From DATBAK01 sp036787815 (GTDB lineage: Bacteria > Actinomycetota > Acidimicrobiia > IMCC26256 > PALSA-610): DNA of 13,517 nucleotides. The number at the start of each line of letters is the position of its first letter. Positions within the stretch are counted from its first letter, which is position 1. The stretch covers positions 1 through 13,517 of the forward strand of contig DAIQOP010000094.1 in NCBI GenBank assembly GCA_036787815.1, in the 5' to 3' direction. Below the pieces are notes generated by a model, which searched no databases, was not told where the DNA came from, and saw only the letters and a program-made list of their open reading frames with translations. Of this stretch, positions 1-7,542 are shown piece after piece. The position numbers and the translations under genes are program-made.

Positions 1-402
1 GAAGTACGCCGGTGTCGCGGCAAGACCCGCGGCTTCGCGCCACGGCTCGAAGAACGACGATCGGATGATGCCGCGCGGCATCTTCTCGATGCCGAACACG
101 AGCACGGAGTCGTACTGCCCGGCGCGGATCGCGCCCGCGGCGAGCATGAGCGCGGCGCCACCGCTCGCGCAGCCGGCCTCCACGTCGATGATCGGCATGC
201 CCGTGCGCGCGATCGCGCCGAGCACCTTGTGGCCCGCGGCGACGCCCGAGTAGGCGGTGCCGCAGAACGCGGCCTGGAACGTCGGATTGCCCGCTTCGCC
301 GAGCGCGGCGCGCACCGCGTGCACGCCCATGTCGGTGACGCTGCGGTCGTCGAATCGGCCGAACGGATGGATCCCCACCCCGGTGATCGAGACAGTCCTC
401 AT
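1..402 (-). CDS. Thiolase / lipid-transfer (Ltp-type) protein, N-terminal part
   Basis: Partial gene: it starts at the ATG at 402 and runs off the left edge, leaving 134 codons with no stop. The N-terminus has the thiolase-fold strand ITGVGIHPFGRF (residues 6-17). A nucleophile motif EAGCASGGAAL places the reactive Cys at residue 78, followed by a GQYDSVLVFGIEKM strand. This matches the SCP-x/Ltp thiolase-like branch, which cleaves 3-ketoacyl-CoA or, as in steroid-degrading Ltp2, acts as a retro-aldolase together with a DUF35 protein. The DUF35 gene immediately upstream (49 bp away) supports such a two-protein complex. The C-terminal half with the other catalytic residues lies outside the window, so thiolase and aldolase activity cannot be told apart. 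Family call firm, exact reaction inferred. Confidence 0.88.
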   Translation of the reverse strand, partial: MRTVSITGVGIHPFGRFDDRSVTDMGVHAVRAALGEAGNPTFQAAFCGTAYSGVAAGHKVLGAIARTGMPIIDVEAGCASGGAALMLAAGAIRAGQYDSVLVFGIEKMPRGIIRSSFFEPWREAAGLAATPAYF

Positions 403-451
403 TCGGCTCCGACCTCCGGCACGCCCCCGCCGCCGGTCTGCGCCCGGCCGC

Positions 452-871
452 TCACGTGGGCTCCGGGGCGAAGGCCCAGGCGACGAGCTCGGTGCCGTCG
501 TCGTCGACGCCCACGACGTCGGCGACGAGGCGCATCGCCATGCCCGCCTCGAGCGCGGCCGGGTCGGCCTCGGTGATCCGCGTGACGATGCGCAGGCCGA
601 CCGGCAGCTCCACGACCCCGAAGCCGAACGGAACCGGGCCCGTGTACCCGGGGGGAGGCGCGGTCACCGCGGTCCAGAGCCAGAGGGTCGCGCGGTCGGG
701 GAGGCGCGCCGGTTCGACGTCATCCGCACCGGTGTACGGGCACACGGCGAACCGCGGGAAGTGGTGGCGGCCGCTGCCGGGCGAGTAGCCGCCGAGGAGG
801 GTGAGGCTGCCGTCGTCGTGCAGGTCGAAAAGATCGGGGGCGATGGGTCGCCGCGCCGGCGCGGGCGGCAC
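452..871 (-). CDS. DUF35 OB-fold acyl-CoA-associated protein
   Basis: The product is 139 residues from a GTG start one base after the stop of the CoA-transferase gene (TGA-C-GTG), which suggests translational coupling. The core is an OB fold: LWLWTAVTAPPPGY, then GPVPFGFGVVELPVGLRIVT, then a GMAMRLVADVV strand. That is the DUF35 C-terminal domain pattern. Members usually begin with a rubredoxin-like zinc ribbon of two CxxC pairs; here only one Cys is present (in FAVCPYTG), so the metal site is missing or degenerate. DUF35 proteins act as partners that bind the CoA or acyl part for Ltp thiolases and aldolases or for MaoC hydratases. The downstream thiolase is the obvious partner. No catalytic role of its own is expected. 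Confidence 0.85.
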   Translation of the reverse strand: MPPAPARRPIAPDLFDLHDDGSLTLLGGYSPGSGRHHFPRFAVCPYTGADDVEPARLPDRATLWLWTAVTAPPPGYTGPVPFGFGVVELPVGLRIVTRITEADPAALEAGMAMRLVADVVGVDDDGTELVAWAFAPEPT

Positions 872-872
872 G

Positions 873-2084
873 TCAGATCACCCCCTGCTCGGCAAGTCGG
901 TCGAGCGTCGCGTCGTCGACGCCCGCCAGCTCGGTGAGCACCTCGCGCGTATGCGCTCCCAACCGCGGTGCCCCCGTCGGGGCCACGACCGGCTCGCCGA
1001 CGAAGCGCGGGAACGGCGCCTGCTGGCGCACCGGGCCGATGACCGGATCGTCGACCGTCACGAGGTCGCCGCGGGCCGCCATGTGCGGGTCGGCGAAGAT
1101 GTCGGCCGCGGTGTACGCCGTTGCGACGGGCACGTCGGCCGCCACACATCGACGCTCGACCTCCTCGGCCGGAAGCGTCGCGGTCCACTGCGCGACGAGG
1201 CCGTTGATCTCGTCGCTGTGTGCGGCGCGGTCGGCGAGGCGCGTGAAGCGCGGGTCGGTGACGAGCTCGGGTCTCTCCATCGCGGTGCACAGGCGGGCGA
1301 AGTTCGCGTCGGAGCCGGCGACGACGCAGACGAACTTGTCGTCGGCAGTGGGGTAGTTGTCGAGCGGCGCCGAGTTCGCGAGCCGGTTGCCCTCGCGGTT
1401 GCGCACCGTTCCGAGGAGGTCGTACGCGGCAAGGGTCCATTCGAGAACGCGCAGCGCGGCCCCGTAGAGCGCGGCGTCGATCACGGCGCCCTTGCCCTCG
1501 CGACGGGCATCGCGCGCGTACAGCGCGCCCAGTGCCGCCTGGGCCGAGAAGATGCCGGTGAGGTAGTCGGAGATCGTGACGCCGACGCGCACCGGAGGCC
1601 GGTCGGGGTAGCCGGTGAGATGCAGCAGACCGCCGTAGCCGATGCCGACGCGATCGAGACCGGCGCGGCGCGAGTTCGGGCCGTCCTGGCCGAAGCTGCT
1701 GATGCGCACGACGACGAGCCGCGGGTCGAGGTCGCCGGGTGCGATCTTCCACCGCTCGAGCGTGCCGGGCCGGAAGTTCTCCACCACGACGTCGGCCGTC
1801 GCCGCGAGCCGGCGGAACAGGTCTTGGCCGGCTTCGGCGCGCAGGTCGAGCGTGACGCTCCGCCGCCCGCGTCCCTCGACCGACCAGAAGAGCGAGTACG
1901 GCGGCGTATCGTCGCCCGCGGCCTGTGGCGCGAACGGTCCGATCTCGCGCATGAAGTCGCCGGTGCCCGGCTGCTCGATCTTCACGACGTCGGCGCCCAT
2001 CTCGCCGAGGAGGCCGGCGCAGAACGGTGCCGCGATCCGAGTGCCGAGATCGAGCACCCGGAGGCCGTCGAGCGGTCCGCTCAC
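873..2084 (-). CDS. CaiB/BaiF family (class III) CoA-transferase
   Basis: The product is 403 residues, normal for family III CoA-transferases. These move CoA between acyl-CoA and a free acid through a covalent aspartyl-CoA thioester. The N-terminus reads LDGLRVLDLGTRIAAPFCAG, with GADVVKIEQPGTGD after it (about residues 30-43). VVENFRPGTLERW lies near 100-112 and ISSFGQDGP at 128-136. The motif AGLDRVGIGYGGL puts the likely catalytic Asp at residue 144. The GLD context fits a transferase better than the alpha-methylacyl-CoA racemases of the same superfamily, but a racemase is not excluded. The GTG at 2084 overlaps the TGA of the crotonase gene by 4 bases (GTGA), and this junction decides the start. 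It probably activates or exchanges the pathway acid inside this operon. Confidence 0.92.
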   Translation of the reverse strand: MSGPLDGLRVLDLGTRIAAPFCAGLLGEMGADVVKIEQPGTGDFMREIGPFAPQAAGDDTPPYSLFWSVEGRGRRSVTLDLRAEAGQDLFRRLAATADVVVENFRPGTLERWKIAPGDLDPRLVVVRISSFGQDGPNSRRAGLDRVGIGYGGLLHLTGYPDRPPVRVGVTISDYLTGIFSAQAALGALYARDARREGKGAVIDAALYGAALRVLEWTLAAYDLLGTVRNREGNRLANSAPLDNYPTADDKFVCVVAGSDANFARLCTAMERPELVTDPRFTRLADRAAHSDEINGLVAQWTATLPAEEVERRCVAADVPVATAYTAADIFADPHMAARGDLVTVDDPVIGPVRQQAPFPRFVGEPVVAPTGAPRLGAHTREVLTELAGVDDATLDRLAEQGVI

Positions 2085-2902
2085 GAGCCCTCGCGCTGCT
2101 CGCGTTTGACCGCGTCCATCCCGCCTTCGCGACGCGTCTCGAGCCGGCCCAACGCCGTGGGGGTGTTGCTCACGAACTGGTGGATCACGAAGTGGAACCG
2201 CCACGACTCGCGCTGGCCGGCGGAGTCGAGCATGTGGTTCACCGAGGCCTTGATCGCCTCGGCGGTGACGGGGGGCACGAGCGCGACCTGATCGGCGAGG
2301 GCGCGTGCCTCGGCGGCGAGCGCGTCGCGCGGTACAACCCGGTTGACGAGCCCGTAGCGCTCGGCTTCGGCTGCGCTCAACGTCGTGGCGCAGAGCATGA
2401 ACTCCTTCGCCTTTCGCGCCCCGAGCTCCCAGGGCTCGACGAGCAGCTCGACCCCCACACCCGACATGCGCGCGACCGGATTCGAGAAGCGCGCGTCGTC
2501 GGCGGCCACGATGAGGTCGCACATGCACGCGAGCATCAGCCCCGCGGCCGCGCAGGTTCCCTGCACCGCGGCGATCGTGGGCTTGCGGAAGTCGCGGATC
2601 TTCACGAGCTTGTCCCAGTACATGACCTGCTCGTGGCGCAGCTTGCCCTCGGGCGTCGCTCGCGTCGCCGCCCAAGCCTCGGTGCCGGCGAGGATCTCCT
2701 TCAGATCGTGCCCGGCCGAGAAGTGCTTCCCGTCGGCGGCGAGCACCACGACCCGCACCGCGTCGTCGGCATCGGCGGCGTCGAACGCGGCGTCGAGCTC
2801 CTCGATCATCTGCGAGCTCTGCGCGTTGGCGGCCTCGGGGCGGGCGAGCGTGATCGTCGCGACCGCGCCCTCGACCTCGGAACGAATCGTCTCGAACCCC
2901 AT
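2081..2902 (-). CDS. Crotonase-superfamily protein (enoyl-CoA hydratase-like)
   Basis: The product is 273 residues and is a full-length crotonase fold. The two oxyanion-hole segments are visible: GKHFSAGHDL (about residues 57-66) and VQGTCAAAGLMLACMCDL. In classical hydratases the two catalytic glutamates lie in GGGCEL and QPE motifs. Here the aligned segments read AAGLMLA and SNPVARM, so both Glu are replaced (by Met and Val). A later GVELLVEPWELGARKAKEF segment has other acidic residues that could serve. The gene may therefore encode another crotonase reaction (hydrolase, isomerase, lyase) or use different acids. I chose the ATG at 2902 because family homology begins there, although the frame stays open upstream through the 72-bp repeats. 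It ends in the 4-base overlap with the CoA-transferase. Confidence 0.85.
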   Translation of the reverse strand: MGFETIRSEVEGAVATITLARPEAANAQSSQMIEELDAAFDAADADDAVRVVVLAADGKHFSAGHDLKEILAGTEAWAATRATPEGKLRHEQVMYWDKLVKIRDFRKPTIAAVQGTCAAAGLMLACMCDLIVAADDARFSNPVARMSGVGVELLVEPWELGARKAKEFMLCATTLSAAEAERYGLVNRVVPRDALAAEARALADQVALVPPVTAEAIKASVNHMLDSAGQRESWRFHFVIHQFVSNTPTALGRLETRREGGMDAVKREQREGS

Positions 2903-2924
2903 CGCAGCGAATCTACTGCTGCCT

Positions 2925-3065
2925 GCATGGTCGCATCCGCGTGGGCTTCGCCGTCTCGTGTCTCGCTCGTCAGGACCGTTGCGGCTGCTCCGGCCCGCAT
3001 GGTCGCATCCGCGTGGGCTTCGCCGTCTCGTGTCTCGCTCGTCAGGACCGTTGCGGCTGCTCCGG
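2925..3065 (-). repeat. Two identical 72-bp-period tandem repeat units
   Basis: Units 2925-2993 and 2997-3065 are identical over 69 bases and separated by CCC, giving a period of 72. On the minus strand each unit begins CCGGAGCAGCCGCAACGG and ends GGATGCGACCATG. The array fills most of the 139-bp gap between the acyl-CoA dehydrogenase and crotonase genes and covers the last codons of the dehydrogenase. Two of its three minus-strand frames are open; the third carries the dehydrogenase stop. One open frame reads GAAATVLTSETRDGEAHADATM per unit pair edge, close to the peptide encoded by the array at 7181-7320. Identity of the units suggests recent duplication. Confidence 0.93.
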
Positions 3066-4259
3066 ATTCCGGGGTTCGCGGGGGAGGCCGAGCGTGCGCT
3101 CGCCGACGATGTTGCGTTGGATCTCGTTGGTTCCCGCCCAGATCGAGCTCGCTTGGTAGTAGAGCCACGATCGCTGCCAGGCCCCGTCGCCCGGGTTCTC
3201 GCTCGCGCCCCGCCACAGGGGCGCGGTCTCACCGAGCACCGCCATCGCAGTGTCGTGCAGGCGCTTGCTCATCTCCGACCACCAGAGCTTGTTGATGCTC
3301 CCTTGCGGGCCCGGGTCGAGCCCCTTGGCCGTGCGCGAGATCGAGCGCCAGTTGTGGAGCTGGAACACCTTCACCTCGACGAAGGCCTCGGCGAGCCGTT
3401 GCGCGAGGCGGTCGTCGTCGAGCGCGCCCTGCTCGAGCGCGAGGCGCCACAACTCGTCGACGAGTTGCGCGTGCACGACGAGCTGGCGCGGGTTCACGCC
3501 GCGCTCGTGGGTCAGGGTCGAGTTGGCGACCCGCCATCCTTCGTGCACGGGCCCGACCAACCGGTCGTCGGCGACGAACACGTCGGTGAAGAACACCTCG
3601 TTGAACTCGGACTCGTCGGTGATCTGCCGCAGCGGCCGCACCTCCACGCCGTCTGCGTGCATGTCGACGACCAGTGCCGAGATGCTCTGCTGCTTCGACA
3701 CGTGCTCGCCGCCGTCGGGCACGGTGCGTGCGAGGCACCAACCCCAGTCGGCGAACTGCGCGTAGCTCGTCCAGACCTTCTGCCCGTTGAGCAGCCACCC
3801 GCCGTCGACGCGATCGGCGCGCGTGCGCAGCGACGCGAGGTCGCTGCCGGCTTCCGGCTCGCTGAAGAGCTGGCACCAGATCTCGGACGCGTCGAGGATG
3901 TGCGGCAGGAATCGCGCCTTCTGCGCGTCGGTGCCGTGCGCGAGCAGCGTGGGCCCGACGAGGTTCACGCCGATTCGGCCGACCAGCTCCGGCGCGCGGG
4001 CCCGCGCCAGCTCCTCGGTGACGAGGTAGTGCTCGACGGGCCCCGCCCCGCGGCCGCCGTACTCGGCCGGCCACGCCACACCGACCCATCGACCCTCGGC
4101 CAGCTTCGCCTGCCATTCGCGACCGAACGCGACTTCGTCGGCGAGGTCGTCGAAGCGTGGTGGCAGACCGCGCCCGTACTCCCATGGCAGGTTGGCGTGC
4201 AGCCATGTGCGCACCGCGTCGCGCAGCTGCGCCTCGTCGGCCGTCGGCGTCAGGTCCAT
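3042..4259 (-). CDS. Acyl-CoA dehydrogenase
   Basis: The product is 405 residues, an FAD-dependent alpha,beta-dehydrogenase of acyl-CoA thioesters. FAD- and substrate-binding motifs are LFSEPEAGSDLASL (residues 131-144) and LNGQKVWTSYAQFADW (157-172). The C-terminus has the SSIWAGTNEIQRNIVGERTLGLPRE helix. The catalytic-base position of short- and medium-chain enzymes (YEGT) reads WAGT here, so the base is more likely Glu252 in LTHERG, the position used by isovaleryl-CoA dehydrogenase; this is inference from alignment by eye. The last residues PEQPQRS and the TGA stop lie inside a 72-bp repeat unit, so the natural C-terminus was probably altered by it. The start is the ATG at 4259. It is first in the minus-strand catabolic cluster, 139 bp ahead of the crotonase gene. 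Confidence 0.93.
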   Translation of the reverse strand: MDLTPTADEAQLRDAVRTWLHANLPWEYGRGLPPRFDDLADEVAFGREWQAKLAEGRWVGVAWPAEYGGRGAGPVEHYLVTEELARARAPELVGRIGVNLVGPTLLAHGTDAQKARFLPHILDASEIWCQLFSEPEAGSDLASLRTRADRVDGGWLLNGQKVWTSYAQFADWGWCLARTVPDGGEHVSKQQSISALVVDMHADGVEVRPLRQITDESEFNEVFFTDVFVADDRLVGPVHEGWRVANSTLTHERGVNPRQLVVHAQLVDELWRLALEQGALDDDRLAQRLAEAFVEVKVFQLHNWRSISRTAKGLDPGPQGSINKLWWSEMSKRLHDTAMAVLGETAPLWRGASENPGDGAWQRSWLYYQASSIWAGTNEIQRNIVGERTLGLPREPRNPEQPQRS

Positions 4260-4320
4260 GCCGGCCGGATCGTACCGGCGCGACTCGCCACGCCGTCGAT
4301 ATCCGCGACCGGGCCGAACA

Positions 4321-4359
4321 CTCGGCCTTCAGTACGCGTGACGCGTACCCAAGGCCGAG
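4321..4359 (-). terminator. Long hairpin downstream of citrate synthase
   Basis: Outer arms CTCGGCCTT (4321-4329) and AAGGCCGAG (4351-4359) pair perfectly. Inner arms GTACGCG (4332-4338) and CGCGTAC (4342-4348) also pair perfectly around a TGA loop, with a 2x2 internal mismatch (CA/CC). It starts about 47 bases after the citrate synthase stop, which suits a transcription terminator for that gene. No T tract follows on the minus strand, as is common in high-GC actinobacteria, so an mRNA-stabilising hairpin or a protein-binding palindrome remain possible. Confidence 0.6.
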
Positions 4360-4400
4360 CAAACAGCCGCAGGCCCGCCGAGTGAGGATGCGACCGTATG
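4355..4400 (+). repeat. Possible degenerate, shortened copy of the 72-bp repeat
   Basis: The left end reads CCGAGCAAACAGCCGCA and the right end GGATGCGACCGTATG, resembling both ends of the 72-bp units (CCGAGCAGCCGCA and GGATGCGACCATG). The middle is about 20-25 bases shorter and not alignable by eye. It sits between the hairpin at 4321-4359 (overlapping its right arm) and the citrate synthase stop at 4406. Similarity of the two ends could be chance in GC-rich DNA. Confidence 0.4.
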
Positions 4401-4405
4401 TACCG

Positions 4406-5701
<1,296 letters not shown>

Positions 5702-5708
5702 GGTCGGG

Positions 5709-5714
5709 CTCCTC
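5709..5714 (-). promoter_or_regulatory. Ribosome-binding site of citrate synthase
   Basis: Reads GAGGAG on the minus strand, 7 bases before the ATG at 5701. It rules out longer N-terminal readings, which stay open far upstream in this GC-rich frame. Confidence 0.8.
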
Positions 5715-5836
5715 AGGTGCAGGCTCTCACCCGCGAATCTACCGACTCGGGTCGCCGACCATGAATGCATGACGGCGGCCTTGCAGGGGCAACGAGGTTG
5801 TCGCCGCGACCGCCCGGTCTGCGAGACTCGAACCCG

Positions 5837-6925
5837 ATGGATTTCGATCTCTCCGACGACCAGGTGGCGCTGCGCGAGGCGGCCGCCGATCTGCTCGACG
5901 GCCTCGCATCGCCGGCCCGGGTCCGAGCGCACAGCGAAGGTACCGGCCTGTTCGACGCAGCTCTCTGGGCGGCGATGGTGGAGCAAGGCTGGTTGGGGGT
6001 CGAGCTCGGCGAGGAGTCCGGCGGGCTCGGGCTGGGCGCGGTCGAGCTCGCGGTGCTCTTGGAAGAGATCGGGCGCCACGTCGCGCCCGCACCGTTCCGA
6101 TCGGCGGCGCTGGCGATCGGTGCCTGCGCGCGTGCCGGACGCGACGGTGCGGTCGCCGCGCTCCTCTCGGGCGAGCACCACGCGTGCATCGCGTGGTCAC
6201 GGCGCGCCGACGCGGTGACGGCGACTCCCGACGGCGATACCTGGACGCTCACCGGTCGTCCCGACCCGGTCGTCGACGGGCCGGGAGCCGATCTCGCGAT
6301 CGTGCCCGCGCTCGCGCCCGACGGGCCCGCGTTGTTCGCCGTGAGCCTGACCGAGCACGGGCGCCCGCCGCGCGAATCGGCGATGGATCTCACTCGCGCG
6401 CTCGGTTGGCTGCACCTCGACCACACGCCGGCCGAACGTCTCGGGGGCGCCGATGCCGTCGACGCGCTCGTCGACCGCGGCGCCGCGTTCACGGCAGCCG
6501 AGATGCTCGGGAGCGCGAGCCGCGTGCTCGAGATGGCGACCGACTACGCCAAGGAGCGGGTGCAGTTCGGCCGGCCGATCGGAAGCTTCCAGGCGGTGAA
6601 GCATCGCTGCGCCGACATGCTCGTCGACGTCGAAGGCATGCGTTCGACGGTGTACTGGGCCTCGTGGTGCATCGGCGCCGACGATCCCGACGCCTCGATC
6701 GCGGCTTCCACCGCGAAGACGTGGTGCTCCGACGCGTCGAAGCGGGTGATGGCATCGGGGCTCCAGGTACACGGAGGCATCGGCTTCACGTGGGAGCACG
6801 ATCTCCACTTCTTCCTGAAGCGCGCGCAGCTCGACCAGCTCGCGTTCGGCGACTCCACGTATCACCGACAACGACTCACCGCGCTCGTGCGCCCGCGGGT
6901 CGAGTCCGGGATCAGCGTCGTCTAG
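5837..6925 (+). CDS. Acyl-CoA dehydrogenase, probably the non-catalytic subunit type
   Basis: The product is 362 residues, shorter than the ~400 of homomeric enzymes. The N-terminal helical domain starts MDFDLSDDQVALREAAADLL, with the GWLGVELGEESGGLGLGAVEL segment next. The C-terminal domain has YAKERVQFGRPIGSFQAVKHRCADM and ASGLQVHGGIGFTWEHDLH. Neither known catalytic Glu position is filled: the isovaleryl-type position aligns to the GAAFTAAEMLG helix with Gly, and the YEGT position reads AFGDST. Such subunits are known in the alpha2beta2 steroid dehydrogenases (ChsE/FadE pairs), where a partner supplies the base. A partner could be one of the two 400-residue enzymes in this window. The ATG at 5837 fits where the family begins; no strong Shine-Dalgarno is seen. 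Its TAG overlaps the next GTG by one base. Confidence 0.9.
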   Translation: MDFDLSDDQVALREAAADLLDGLASPARVRAHSEGTGLFDAALWAAMVEQGWLGVELGEESGGLGLGAVELAVLLEEIGRHVAPAPFRSAALAIGACARAGRDGAVAALLSGEHHACIAWSRRADAVTATPDGDTWTLTGRPDPVVDGPGADLAIVPALAPDGPALFAVSLTEHGRPPRESAMDLTRALGWLHLDHTPAERLGGADAVDALVDRGAAFTAAEMLGSASRVLEMATDYAKERVQFGRPIGSFQAVKHRCADMLVDVEGMRSTVYWASWCIGADDPDASIAASTAKTWCSDASKRVMASGLQVHGGIGFTWEHDLHFFLKRAQLDQLAFGDSTYHRQRLTALVRPRVESGISVV

Positions 6926-7536
6926 TGCAGACGACCGAGCCCGGGCCCGAAACGCAGTGGAGCGACTGGGGTCCACCGGTGCGCGTGCGCATCGATGCGG
7001 CGCCGGTGATGATCCTCGCGCGCACGCTCGACGACACGAACCCCGTCTACGCGTCGGAGCGCGCGGCCGCGGCCTCCGGCTTCGCGAGCGTGCCGACCCC
7101 ACCGACCTTCACCTTCGTGATGGCCCACTCGGGTGCGTTCCCCGACCTGCAACCACCCGGCTCCACCGGCAGCCTCTTCTCCCGAGCAGCCGCGACCGAC
7201 GATTCCAGCGCGGCACACGGCGGTGAAGCGCATGCGGATGCGACCACGAGTACCCGAGCAGCCGCAACCGACGATTCCGGCGCGGCACACGACGGTGAAG
7301 CGCATGCGGATGCGGCCACCGGTCTGTATCTGCACGGGGAGCAGTACTTCACGTATCACCGTCAACCGGTCGTCGGCGACGTGCTCGAGGGGCGCATGCG
7401 CGTGTCGGTGCCCGTGGCACGCGTGGCGCGGCGCGGCCCGATGGAAGTGACCTTCTTCCAGACGGAGTGGCGCGACCTCGACGGCGCGCCGGTGGTCAGC
7501 GAGCAGATCGTGTCGCTGTTCTTCCCGGAACCGTAG
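6925..7536 (+). CDS. MaoC-like (R)-hydratase, N-terminal hot-dog domain type, with repeat insert
   Basis: The product is 203 residues from a GTG that overlaps the upstream stop (TAGTG), so the two genes are translationally coupled. The N-terminal part has the FAS1-like/MaoC dehydratase signature: LARTLDDTNPVYASERAAAA, then GFASVPTPPTFTF (residues 52-64). The typical LHGEQYFTYHRQPVVGD strand resumes at residue 136. Between them, residues 87-132 are an Ala/Asp/His-rich insert of two 24-residue repeats encoded by the 72-bp units. Family members normally have only a short loop there. Proteins of this half-size type usually pair with a second MaoC subunit to hydrate enoyl-CoAs (as in ChsH1-ChsH2); the partner is not in this window. 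Whether the enzyme stays active with the insert is unknown. Confidence 0.87.
   Translation: MQTTEPGPETQWSDWGPPVRVRIDAAPVMILARTLDDTNPVYASERAAAASGFASVPTPPTFTFVMAHSGAFPDLQPPGSTGSLFSRAAATDDSSAAHGGEAHADATTSTRAAATDDSGAAHDGEAHADAATGLYLHGEQYFTYHRQPVVGDVLEGRMRVSVPVARVARRGPMEVTFFQTEWRDLDGAPVVSEQIVSLFFPEP
7181..7320 (+). repeat. Two 72-bp-period tandem repeat units inside the MaoC-like gene
   Basis: Units begin CCCGAGCAGCCGC at 7181 and again at 7253, so the period is exactly 72 bases (24 codons). They differ at about 4 of the first 67 positions. Each encodes a peptide of the form RAAATDDS-AAH-GEAHADA. Aligned without gaps to the units at 2925-3065, I count about 50 of 72 bases identical, with the best match at both ends (GAGCAGCCGC and GCGGATGCG). 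The insert keeps the frame and has no stop. Confidence 0.93.
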
Positions 7537-7542
7537 GTTCGA

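Noticed and set aside
2925..3065. CRISPR-like or insertion-sequence array.
   Set aside because: Only two direct units with a 3-base spacer, no unique spacers, no cas genes, no terminal inverted repeats and no transposase.
2903..3232. N-terminal extension of the crotonase through both 72-bp repeats, since its frame is open.
   Set aside because: No ATG or GTG in frame within the repeats, and family homology starts at the ATG at 2902.
2385..4385. Very long plus-strand open frame opposite the crotonase and dehydrogenase genes.
   Set aside because: Shadow of real minus-strand genes; it runs through both repeat units only because they lack stops in that frame.
5820..5840. On the minus strand GGGTTCGAGTCTCGC looks like a tRNA T-arm, suggesting a tRNA or attachment site.
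   Set aside because: No acceptor, D or anticodon arm can be formed around it, and it overlaps the start of a well-supported dehydrogenase gene.
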